64,000 bases of DNA, from NCBI GenBank assembly GCA_001949185.1, contig BDGG01000006.1:1919657-1983656 (forward strand), given 5' to 3'. Within the stretch, counting starts at the first letter, position 1. Every line of letters begins with the position of its first letter. The position numbers and the translations under genes were made by a program. This DNA comes from Ramazzottius varieornatus. Taxonomy: Eukaryota > Tardigrada > Eutardigrada > Parachela > Ramazzottiidae. Under the pieces are notes generated by a model. That model did no database searches and was not told the DNA's origin. It worked only from the letters and a program-made list of their open reading frames with translations. This document shows, one piece after another, positions 12,772-25,500 of the stretch.

Positions 12772-15700
12772 TTAAAGATGCGGGACATGTAGTGCGTCAT
12801 GTTCAGCAAACGCAGTATTAGCAAAATAGACCTCACCCAAACAGAATATCGATTGCTGTCAATGCGTATTACAAGTGCCGGTCAGGCACAATTGATTGCT
12901 TTGCACCAGCGGAGTTAGTGCAATCAGTCCATATGGATCCTGTGAATATCTTGTGCATGAAGTTTTCACATAAAGGCCAAAACTCAAAACTGGAACTTTC
13001 AGTGGATTTCGTCATTAGATGTTCACCTCTACTTAAAAATTACGTCATCCACAGGTCGTACATCAGGGTACTATCTGTCCTTCGCGGCAAATTATTTTGT
13101 ATGGCCGCCGCTGCCCCACATTTCTCCAGACTGTTCTTTCATAGTTTGAAAACAGGGAAGATGTTGGTCAAACCATTCACGCTTACACGCACAATATTGT
13201 CATGGTGTCCAGCTGTGCGTATCCACTTTGATGTCTAGAAGGCCTGCTCTGTCCCCATTGCACTTGACTGGGCACCATGGTGGGTTCCCCAAACCAGGAA
13301 GAGAGGCTTTCAAATTCTCCACCGTATCCAGCCTCATTTGCATTTATATCACTATAAAATACACACCAGCCGGCCAACGCTTGAGCTGCTGGATTGAAAT
13401 AAATTGCCTCTGATTGAATTCTTCAGAGATGTTCGAGATGACAGTGAAGCACGTGCAATGGTCAATCAGGGAACAGTTTACAGTAGAAAAGGAGCTTCGT
13501 TAACCCTGATAGGATTTCAACCCTGGATTTAAAGGACCTTCACACTTCCATATCCTCTCGATTTCGTCCACGCTCATTAAATTAGAGATGTGATACGCAA
13601 ACACGGTTGAATATCCTCAGTATTGATTTTCCTGGTAAATTGACCCGTCAAGCAATCAAGGGCGATTGATAACGAAGTGAGCGACGAGGAAGTTGCGATT
13701 CAGCTGTCCTTGTTATTTTGCCTTGTTTTGCAGGAATGTGGAAGGAAGGTGAGAGACTTGACACTTGGTTACGGTAATTAGTTGTAGTGTGCTGAAGAAA
13801 GATGTCCAGCTGGTTCTGTGGTGGTGGTAGTGGCAGACCAGCCTTAAAGGTGGTCGCGACCTCTTGAAGCGCGACAAATTAAACGTGAAAGCAAGCGGAA
13901 CGTGCCGGAGACGCCGCACCAGTCTTGTAGACTTGCACTACACCTTCTCCACCAGACTGTAACCATATAAATGAAGCTCGAGCTGTCCGTCACTGTGAAG
14001 CGACATGTGGCCCACTACACTAACCGTGACCAACAGTTGATCCAACCAAGAAGAGACAAAGAAGAAAAAAATTGATGGTCAACTGAGCGAGACTTCCACT
14101 GTACATCGGTTTCCCCTCGGTGATAAATGGATGGTCACCGGAATCCCTGTTATACAGCCACTCACCAGAGTAACAATTCTCTACGACTTTTCACAGCGCA
14201 TAAGTTGAAACAGACTTTTTCGCTTCCGGGTCAGAACGGGAAGTCAGGGAGGATAGACGGCGGGATAAAATCGGCTTGAAAGTAATATCGCTAAGTACGT
14301 GCGCCACATTGTTGACCTTCAAGAACAAGATTATCGCTTTCAGACGGGGAATTAAATAAAGCTGGGCTCACTTGATTGCCCGAGTATGGGCTACAGAGGG
14401 GTGATTCCTGCAGCAATGAGCGCGCCTAAAGCATACTTGATGCCTGTCCATCCCTCCAAACAAACTTGAGTTTTAGTCTTTAATTAAGCGGATCGCCCAG
14501 TCAAAGCGCTATTTGAGCATATCCCATTCCGATTCCTGAAACAGCTGCCGACCACTCAGCATTTCATGGAGCAAGAGCGAGATTATGCGCGCAGCGTTAA
14601 TGCATCGTGTGCAATGGGCGAAAGAGGCACTGTATGTAAGAGATCCTAAGGCAAAAAAGGGAGTGTTTCCTCGTCGAGGAGCCTCTTTTGTCCACCCGAA
14701 GCATGGTCAAAGGACAAAATTACAGGCGCACAGCGGCCAATTTCGATAATGGAATGTTGTGAAGTAACAACCGTGGCCACGTCACAATATTATTTCCACC
14801 CTCTGGAGTCAGGAAGTGGAAGTAACAACATATGCAATACCGCAGAGGCTAAAGCGACCCGTGGCAATAAATTCTCCGAGTGAAAGCGATGCGTGTGGTT
14901 GATGATGTATTTTGACCGGTTTCGGAGCACTTAAAAGTTTGCAGTCTCGGTGGATTACCCAAAATTAAAAAGCCCCGCAAAATTAGCCTAAATGGCGTAA
15001 CCGATTGAGCAGCCTTATTTTTCACTTTTCCGCTGCTATCTCTCGACTTCACACTGACGACGAAATTTCGAATATTGATCAGGGAAGACTCCTCATTTAC
15101 CTAAATGAAGAGGACAATTAGTAATGCATGGAAAATATGCATGGGGAATATAATAAGCTGATAAGCCTCTCCTGCTTTTATTACACTTGAGCTCCTCATT
15201 AGAATATCCACTGTCCAGCCACGGAAAACAAGTAATGAGCAGCCATGTGCAATGCCGGCAGGCATAATACGGTTTCGCCTTTGTGGACGGTATTCTGTAC
15301 TGTTTGAAACAACAATCAAGGATTTAGCGCTAATGCAGGACATCCGTTCCGCTGCTTTGGGAAACTCGAGCTATGCATGGGAAGAGCGCTGGTCGGCTGA
15401 TGACTCCGATGAAGACTCATAATGTGCTTTCATCTGTCGTTTCATATCGCATCATTCGCGGCCATTCTTACCGCTTTATGATCACGCATACACTCAACGC
15501 CGGATAATTCACAGTAGCGAACCGAGATCGGATTACCATATTTTCCATGCATATGAATTCGTATATGGGCCAACCATAAAGATGAACGATAGATTCATCA
15601 CCGCCTCGTAAAGCTGCTTTCGTTTCGATACACTTACTTAACGCCTGGATTTTACGCTAGCTTAAAAGTCAAGGTCGGGAAACACTAAGCCTAATTTTAA

Positions 15701-18700
15701 TTACGTAACAAGGAAGTAACAGAAAAACAAGTTTCTCAGATCTGGCTGCTTACCTTGGGAACTTCAAATGTAGTTCGGCGGAGGAACTGGATACGACGAC
15801 GAGAGTCAAGATGAGTCAATACCGGTACCCTCTTTTCGAGTCGGGCAAACAGAATTCCAATCGACACAGGGGAAAAAGTGGTTTAGTAGAAACTCGATCT
15901 GCAAAACAACAACAAGAATTTTGTAGCGTCTGAAATCGTTCACGATGAGATTCGGACGTGCGATATCAGTAGCAAGTACGGGAAAGAATTTGCATCTGAC
16001 ATCAGTACCACAATTGTTTGGGTTTTGAATGCTTGATAACACAAACTGATAAGCAGGCAAAAAGGCGCAGAATGTTAACAAGACAGTTGAAAGAAATGTA
16101 CGCGCATGTCATTTACTCGGCTTTCCTCGTCATGCTTCAATCAAAACGCACAAGCTCCGTGTGAGACGCTCCACTGCATCCGAGATATCGGGAGAAGCTG
16201 AGAAACGTGACAGAAGGCATGTGGTTGGGAAACAGTAAAGGAAGAATATTTTTTGTGGAGAGAAAAGGGAAACGCTCGTTCTAGTCCATCAAATATGGAT
16301 GATCTAACTTTTTATCCCGAACACGAAAAAAAACATACCGCAAAAGACACAATGGCGTAGTGCCGGATCAATGCTCGGAAAATATCGGGAAGGTTGAATG
16401 GGGGGATGCAACGTACAAAGCCGAACAAAAGCACGCTCAGGAAAATTACGCTATTGGGATATCTCTCCACAGACCTGGCCGTATAGTATTCCACGCACAC
16501 GCGGGGATGTTTCTTGTCCTGGATAGCTCAACAACGGACACAAAGCGACCAATTCCTCGTCAGTACGCTATCTTCCACTCTGAAACGGAAACACAAATTG
16601 ATTGTGGCCCTTGGGTAGAATGCAGGCACAAAGAGGGGAGGACCTCACTGCGCTTGATCCGTAATGCGAAACGCAGAGCACCAAGTACCCCTCGATCAAC
16701 TCGGTCTGGCAAACCGACCTGATACGGCACTCACCGCCGAGCTTACTGTCGGTGTGGCTGGCTCGAAAGTTGCACTTCTCATCTTAAGTGGCGCACGTTT
16801 TCGTTGTAATTTGGCGAAAGCATGCGCCACTTGCGCAGACGCCGTGGTTCAGTTCATTTGCCCAGCTTGTATAGCTTTCTGTTTGGCTTTTCCTGACTAG
16901 ATGACAACCACACTGGTGGAGCAAGTTCTGGACCGAGTCGATCAAAGCGGAGGAGCAGCGCTTAATCAGAATATTGGGTTGATCAATAGCACGCGTATCC
17001 CGTCGCGATCTTCCCTGATTCCCTGTTCTGCCCATTACAGAGCAGTAGGAAATCCAATACGGGATCACGTAGCCACTATACTACAACTCCGCTCCTGTCT
17101 GCCTCGATCTCCTACATTCCGGCTGAGCGTATCGAGGCCAGTAAGGCCGTTAACAGTTTGCGGGCAAAGTAAGTATAAATTGAACGGCGCGTTAAAACCA
17201 CACATCGTAAAATATGCAGAGCGTTGGGCAGCACGGAGGATAAATACTATTACGGTGGCTGCTCGGACATTTGGCTGTCGATTGCATTGGCCCAAGACGA
17301 CTCAAGCTGTTACCCCAGTGCGCGCTGCACAAAGTGGGTATCTGGCTTCGACGATGGATCCAGGTCCTCCCAACGCTGAAGCGTGTCAGTGTGGAGCTTG
17401 AGCGTGTGAAGCAGGCAGCTCTACAGGGATCAATTATTTGCCCATCATTTCCGCGCCGGTTCGCTGATTAGCTTTCTGACGAGATGCTTAGCAAGAAATG
17501 GCAGTTACGAGACCTACTTCCTCACAAAAACTGTCTAGGCTGCTCGGAAACCGTAAAGGCACCTTACGCTGACGTCACTGTGTGTTAGATGACGACTTTC
17601 AAGCTTTGCACGCCACGGAGGGATTTTAGCCTTCTGTCAATAGAGTGGTAACCATAACTTGCAGCAAAAAACGGCCATCTTTCACTTCTTCATCCTCATT
17701 GCTGCACGTTCCAGAAACATCGGTTCTACCGAGTTCAGCGTTGAGCATATGATTAATTTTGCTTTTCACAAAAGACGGATGAGTAATTCACGCTTCAGTG
17801 GGGGATCGGCGGTATGAGTAAATCTCTGGTCTTCGTCGGTCCTCGAAAGTAACTTACGAATAGAAAGTTCTTTTCTGAGCCGAAAACCGACAAAGCTCTT
17901 TCTGAAGAGCCAATCAGTGTTTGAATGGCCCCAGACGGTATCGAGTATTCTGAGTATGGAAATCAGCTTGAATCGATATCATGTGCGCCACTGTTGAGTC
18001 GATGTGGCTTTGGGCGAAACAAGAGCCATTTTTGACGCTTTGTTAACGAGACCTCTCTGGCGTCAGCGTTCGATCCGTAGCAAGTTCAAGTGAACATTGG
18101 CACGCGTGGGATTTCAAGCACGTTCCCCGCGCACTCCGTACGGCGCACGGCGTCCATTAATAATCTAGCATGGTAATTAAGCTGAAGTGCGCTTCTCTTT
18201 GTGAACTCGAACCGTAGAAAAAAGCGCTTTGGAGAAAACAGTTAACAGCTGTGTAAAATTCAATAGAGTAACGATCCTTCTTTACTATCACTGCATCCGT
18301 CATTTTTTATAACTTCAAAGGTTTTCAATAGTCTAGTTTTGGTTTCCGGACTGCAGAACCTGAAAAGAAAACTTAGGAAGAACCAAATTTCTGCACAGGC
18401 TCAGTCAATGTGCGATTTCAGGTACAGTTATTCCTAGTTGATTGCAACACATACAGTGCCGTCTTTTCTCATTGTGGGAAAGGTTTATCAATAAAAGAAC
18501 GACTTGGGTTGATCTTGGGCAAATAGTCACTATGGTTTTGTGATAATGTATCTAAATGCAAAAAGGTTGACTTGGGTCTTTAATCAGCAGAGTTTGTGGG
18601 CGAGATGAGCAGATTGTTCGGAGACGAATAACCACACAGCCGGCAGTCTTCGGCTCTTTATCTTTCCGAAAGCTTTTTCAAGCGCTGTCCGATTAGCATC

Positions 18701-21700
18701 AAAGAAAAGGTGCTTTCAGCTCATTCCAGATGTGATTGTCTTTGGCCAATCAGCCACACCTTATCCTTTGCTAACTAGCAGCTAAATGGAATTCACATCT
18801 ATGCTCGAGAGATAAGATTGGAATATGCGTTAGTAAATACCGCAGATGTTCTCTCGTTGTATCCTTTCCTTCCAAAATGTACCCGAAGCTGGGCAGGCGA
18901 ACTGAACCGGATCCTTTTCTTTCTGTCAGCCACTAGGGAACGGAAAAGTGCGCCACGTTGGAAATTATACTGGTCTAACTCATCAAACTCTGAACTTCGA
19001 CTTGACAATGTTGAAATTTATGAGTGGACATGTTCGGTAATCTAAATATTTCTGTTGACAAAGAAATCTTCGCAAGGCGAATACCAAGTTGGAAAATTAG
19101 TGCACTTGTTACGTGGGGTTGTGTTATGCGATATGATGAGAACAGCGCGTTCCTGAATAGCCTTTTAATCAAGTCGATAGAAGGGCCCTTTATGGTCTTC
19201 GATGATGAGACTTCTCATCCCACTCCTCAGAGAAAGCTCAGCCCGATGAATAAACCCATGGAGGGACAAGTGTGCCGGACAAAAGATGTCTGAGAGAGCA
19301 GGATAGCGACGTGACTGTGCAAACTTGCCATTTTCATGCAATCGAGGCTCTAAGATGCCTGTCCCTTCTTGACCAGGACAAACACGCTCCTCTTCACGCC
19401 TTCGTCTTCTCGCCTTTGTGGGTGGCGAATATGTGAAACATTCTTTGATTTCTCACAGTATCATGTCAAGCTGGCCCATCTTAGCCTTTCTTGAACTTTG
19501 AATAGAATTAGCATAAATTTTTTTACTCCTCTTCAAAAGGCTATCAAATCAACAGAGTCGATGGAAGAATTTACTCTATGCCTCGATTTTCCGTGGGAAG
19601 GTCCCTAGCGCAACAAATCTGAAATATCTCTCCCAGTCTATAAGTAAATTTTGTTCTCCTAAGTTTCGAAAGAACCTTCCGTTTATTTTTGCAAGGCACA
19701 GCGAAATTTCACTACACGGTAGGTGTTGGAGTGATCGGCAGAATGCGCCATCGGGGAGCCTAATTTCGACTTGACAGCCTTCCAACGCCTCCCAACCTGC
19801 TTCGCGATATTTGACGTTTCGAAGGCTAGCCCAACAGTACTGGTGTCGAGTACAGGCTGTGTGTGCTAGCTTGACCTCTACCCACTTTGATCTTGCTTTG
19901 GTTTCTATCATGTGCCGCACTGCCCTGTCTGCCGTCGAAGTATGGTCTTCATCAAAGTCGGGCATGTTGATGTCCAGAACAGCTTCTCAAACAAACTTTA
20001 TCTTACCGAATCAGAGCAGGTTGCTTTCCCGAAAATACTGTCGCAGGGTGTGATGAAGACAAGCAAGTGTTGATTGACAAAGGCGACGTGCCGCTTTCAC
20101 GTCGAATATACAGTTGACCAAACTGGCGCGGTAAAAACATCGTTCTGTTATATGACACCACACTAAAGGACTGATTTGGTCCATAAAGCGATCACAAAAT
20201 ACCGCACTCGAAAGGCCTCATTTAAGAGACGTTTGTCTTGCCGTTAATGAGGTCTTTGCTCTAGCAAAATCAGCAGAAATCAAAGACGGGATGTTTATTA
20301 CCAAAAGTGATAAATCAAAGCGTTAGAAATTCGAGCCATACTGTAAAATATATCGGCTAGACCATTATCGACCTTGGATGAGCGGGCACCTGCTACTAAC
20401 ATTGGGGGTACAAACCATTATTATGTTGATCCATCAGAGAAGGCTGAAGTTTCAAGTGACCTTCACTTTTGTTGTCAAAAGCACGTTAAAAGTATCGGCT
20501 GGCTGGAATGAAGAAGAATGGGTTGACAGCGCGAAGTTGAGCCGAAAATTGCACGACGCCACCTGCTGGCAATACACCATGTTACACTGATCAGCTCGAC
20601 GGGTATCCACCGCAAATGATCATTCTTCCATCCATCCTCTTCCAAACTGTCAAAATCAAAATTCAGACCCCGCTAGAACGTGTCAATGCTTTCAGTATTC
20701 AACGACAGAAGGGTTGTACAAATTACCCAAAATAAAAGCTGTTGATTTGATGAATTGGTTGATTATTTCGGTCTAATCGAGCAGGTACATCAGGGTCCTC
20801 GATTCATTTGCCAAGGACAAAACGTTCGAGTATTATCGGACATTAAGTCAAGCGACCTTTGTGATGTACTGACCGTGGTCCATCAATCAAGCAAGTCAAC
20901 TTCTACACATAGGAAAGTGACCTTCGGGTTTAATATTCGCTCTGGACAAAGCAGCCCGAACCAACACCTGTGGGACAAATTCAATATAAACGTCCGATAT
21001 GGCTTGCAGCAATGCTACCATCTGTCAAGTTTGACCAGTGGACTAGCTTTATGTACACTTTGTGCGGCGTCAATGAATGAGGAATGGTCGGGAATATCCG
21101 CATCTTCAAAAGCTAAGCTATGCTAAGCACGATGATCCTTTGGCTCAAGAACAATTATTACTAGCCACATACTCATCTGTTTGTTGTCTGTCCTTGGGGA
21201 CACATCCATATGCTAGTGAAAGGAGAAAGACCTCACCCAACGTGACCGAATCAAAACCTTCAGGCTAAAAATAGCCGTTGGCGCTAATAACCAGGATAAC
21301 GCTGGCTTTACCCCGTAATGACAGTTTATAAAAGCGCTCTTTAGAGATTATAGAAGTGAAGAGCCTGAGCTATTATTCGCCTACATGCGGGATCTCAGGA
21401 CAAATAGAAAAGAACTGTCTGTGCTTGGAAACAAAACATTCCGAAGAACCTCAATAAGGTTAGAGTCGAAGTTTTACGGATAAGCAACAGTCTTTTCAAA
21501 CTCCAGCTGGACGAACAGACACAAGGTCAAGTATTTGTCCGTGCCATTTTTCTACGTTTATTCACAGCCAGATTTTGTTCTCTTCGCTTGGTTGACACAT
21601 GGAGTGGATGAGCTGAGATACAAGGAATGCTAATCGGTTATCGATGATATAACAGCGATTAGCTCAGAGCTCATTCTCCTGCATACCACGCCTTACCTTG

Positions 21701-22540
21701 CGCTAATCACTTCGGGGATCATCCCCCGAGTTGTGAGATGGCCTAGCAGTAAAGGGAACGAACGGGTGTAGGTAATTTGGCCTGCTGTTGGTGAATTTTC
21801 CGCACGGATGGCTGTGATCCAGACAAAACTGTAATTAACGTTCGGCTGCACGCAAGGTGAATTCGTGAAAGGTAGCGGACGGTGTCCAACTGCGCACGTT
21901 TGACTACAGGATGTTGGTCTGCAAGGTTTGGCTTGACTTCAAGGAAATTGCCTGCGAAAGGAACAATGCAAGTGGCGTCCGTCATGTGAATTCACAAAAT
22001 TCCTCCCGCTGGGCGCAATGACAATACCCATGATATACGGGCTTGTCCTTCTTCATTCAGAATTATTCGCAGACATTGAAAAGTAATATTCCACCCACTT
22101 CCAACGCAAACTGCCGTGAAAGCGATCCGCCGATCGGACGTTGATGATCACCTTTTGAAGTATAATTATCTACTCGTGCTGAAAATTCCTCTTTTCCTGT
22201 TTCGGACAATGGGAACAAGATGACATGAATCATTTGGTGATTCTTGACCAAAATGATCTTGTGTACAGTCTTTGTTGTAAAGTCAGGACAAATGACACGC
22301 TTGATGCGGCTTTGTTACTTTTCAGTGGTTATTCAAGGAATGCCGACTTGGTGAATCCGGTGTATCGACTATATCTCGTGGCTGAGATCTACTATCATAG
22401 CAAACACGTGGGGAGGAACATAGTTTCCAAATTCCCACCAAATGGATCCTCCTGTAAGAAAACTAAAGATAGCCGGACCGACGGGACTGCCTTTGCCACG
22501 CCGCACGAGCTTTCTTTGGGTACACAAAAGATCATACGGA
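12772..22540. other. Gene-poor stretch, no supported gene
   Basis: No recognisable domain or exon chain was found. Longer frames (16901-17401 plus, 166 codons; 19576-19965 minus, 129 codons; 15806-16081 minus with two hydrophobic runs) have no family features that I recognise. A GTGCGCCAC hairpin relative of the Brahma intron elements lies at 16786-16832. Half-copies of the motif occur near 14300, 17985 and 18945. A short stem-loop (CTTCGGGGATCATCCCCCGAG) is at about 21708. The stretch may include decayed transposons and undetected regulatory DNA. Confidence 0.45.
16786..16832. repeat. GTGCGCCACTT hairpin, intergenic copy
   Basis: Inverted copies of AAGTGGCGCA (16786-16795) and TGCGCCACTT (16823-16832) enclose a loop of about 27 bp. 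The motif is the same as in three Brahma introns at 41.97, 42.63 and 44.15 kb, so this is another member of that small family. Confidence 0.75.
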
Positions 22541-25500
22541 CTACTTGAGTTCCAATGACAAGCGAGACTTAGGTTCTCGACTCGTCAACGTGAGGAATTT
22601 CTCGTCTATTAGAAAACGTTCTTCAAATGTCCGACTACCATTAGGGAGGCCCACCAGACCCATCCTGTAAGAAAACGGAAATGTGTCAATGATTATGATC
22701 CTCCGAGCGCCATAGTAATTCGTGCAGCTCACCTTGAAGCGCGAAAGAATGTGAACGCTAGTGTCAAAGGTAACAGCAAGCACGCAGCAATGAGAACCCC
22801 GAGTGTTGATCCCGTTATCATATTCTCTGGACAAGAGTCACCACGAAAACCGCATGTGGGCTTGTTTGGCAACGGACCCGCCCTCCCATGCCACCTATCG
22901 GCAACTGAGTCGGACACCGTATCGATTGTCCCTGCTGCCGCGTTATATATCCAACCTGTGTCGAACGCTTTGGTGATAGGATTGAACCTGTTGTAGAGAA
23001 TGTTCTCCAGGCGGTACGCGTCGGGACCGATTAAAATGTTGCGAGAATAGGCATTAAACGTATGGTTGAGCAGGCGTCGGCGAAAGTTCAGCTGAGTGGG
23101 TGAAGTCTCTTCCTTGATAATTTGGCTAAGAACCTGGGCGAACACCATTACAGCATCGTACGCCGCAAGCGAGTATTCGTTTACCTGTAGAAACTGTTCT
23201 GGTTAAATTAGACGCGGCGGAAAAGTTCATCTCGGTATGACCCCAAAGGGACCAGTTGCATATTTTAATACCATCTCGTCCGGGCGGTATGTGTAGTTGT
23301 AGAAACTCGACGATCTAGCGGCGACCTCTTGGAAAATCTTTTCGGTCTCTGGTGTTTCCCATGGGTCAAACTGCAGTGCGATCAGTGGTCGGAATGCTTC
23401 CAGCGCAACCTGTGTTGAAGCCCAATTGTGATTTATTGTTTTACGGTAGGTTCAAATACCACCGGGCCGCAGTGATGCAAACAGAGATACCTCATCATGA
23501 GTGTCATTCGTTGGGTCGAACAAACTTATGAACAAAGGAATGCGACTTGGCTCTGGGTAGAGAAAGACCTACGAACGATATACATTTTAGAGAATGGCTA
23601 TAGTGACCGCCCAAACCACCCAAAAGTCTACATACAGTACAGCCACCGCCTTTGATGAATGGGTATCGGCGGCCCAATCTGCAGCCCAAATGTTTTGATT
23701 TCGAATGATCATTTTTCGACTGAGGCTGTAATCTCTATCCATGGGCATGGGTGCTAGCTTCGCCACACTTCACCACGGATAGAAGTCTCACAGAATTATT
23801 CGCTCTTTTGGGAAGATACTCCAGAACATTTCAAGGGTGCCTAGCTAGCAACTCAAGCACCTCGGGGTGGGGGTTTGACGTCAAAACAATCAACCATGCA
23901 GTTTTATACTGTATGACGACGTTGTGACGTTAACACTTTTTCGGTCAAAAATGCGAACCCTTCGGATCTACCTGGCGTAGCCGTTTGACCGAAGGTCAGA
24001 TCGCAAAATGGACTGGGGTTCCTCTGTGTTTGTTACTCCAAATTGCATCAACAGCTTAAGTTTGCCATTGGGGTCCCAAAACTACAAAGTAGATTCCCGA
24101 AAAATTTGACTGCAGAGCGTTGGGCTGCAGACTGGGCCGCCAGCGCTGATACCCAAATACATACCAATTTTTAATCGATTCGAACCGCCTTTAAAAATAA
24201 TTTCCTAATCTAAGGTCACCGCCTTGGAAATTATCTCGAAAGTCTTAAACTGATAATTTAGATAGTAATTGAGATCGGCAATGTCCTGTTCGTGAGACAG
24301 CAGACTGAGGGCGGTATCGTACCCGCGGGAGCCCTGATGGAAACCTTCGGGACCACTTCCTGCTCCAAACAGTCTATCTGCACGGCGGCGAAGAGATTCG
24401 ACCGGTTAAAGTTAGGTTTGCTCAAGTTCCTCGGTAGCTGCCTGATTCGAACCAGTGCGGACCGATGGGCACTCGCACATCGCCGAGCTTCTGACAGGAG
24501 AGTCGCCCGTGAACACCATGTTCTGCGATGGTTGGACCCAGTGCCAGTGGCTACACACCTCGATGGAGAGCGAGAAGTCCAGTTCATGCCGGTCAGTTTT
24601 ACGTCCCCAGGCGGTCCCCGACAGGGGCGCATTCCTTGTACTTGTACGTTCGGCTCGAGTTTTTCCAGCTAGCACAACAGCTATCACGGTGGACCAGTCT
24701 GAAGCCATCCGCAACAGCCTCGGTAGCATGCCTAATCGACCAGTTCGTGGCTTGAAATGTATATGATGTTTCTCTATGGCGACGACAGATCTGAGGCTGT
24801 GTGGGATTGACTACTTAAATTCCGATGAAAAGCGGTGTCAATAGCTTCTCAGACGGTTCGTGGCGGTGGCTATAGTGATTAGGCGGTTTAGGCGGTGATT
24901 ATCGCGACATCCTTTTTCACACTAGTAAGATTCAAAAAGACCGAAGCTGGATTAGTGTGTTTTTTTCACTTACGTACTCTCCAGTCGTCATGTTCATCAG
25001 ATGAGCGCGAATCTGGAATAATTGAATGAGTTGTGTGACAAGAGCAACGCGATAACGAAGTTGTATATACTCCACTGAGGTAACGTACGTATACCACTTG
25101 AATACCATTTTTTGGTGCAGTTACCGAAGATTGACCTGACACAACGCTTACCATTATTTTCCGCACAACATCCTGTCGCGATACGAGAATAATAACTACA
25201 AAACAGAATCACCCACGACTGAGTACTCATTATCCAGTGTTTGGTCTGATATTGAAGACATTAACGTTTTACGTACTTCGGCTACGCAATTTTGCTCTGG
25301 CTAATAAGCCCTCGAATCCACTGGGATTGCGCACTGAGTCAAAATCCTCGTAGTGGACAGTGAACCCGGAAGTTGGGTTCATCATTAGCGACTTGACAGC
25401 TCGGCACTGGGAGCCAAACAGGGAAGCCACGCTGAAATAATTAAGCAGGCTTTCACAGTGAACTGACACTGTCATCCACTTGTATTTCTTCAAAAAGATG

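Noticed and set aside
16901-17401. 166-codon plus-strand frame
   Set aside because: Open on several frames at once because the local DNA is GC-richer; no protein features seen.
19576-19965. 129-codon minus-strand frame
   Set aside because: Looks moderately protein-like but has no motif, start context or joining exons.
24258-24766. Overlapping long frames on both strands inside the receptor intron
   Set aside because: Considered as a nested gene or alternative receptor exon. No ANF-type motif and no consistent splice phase, so left as intronic.
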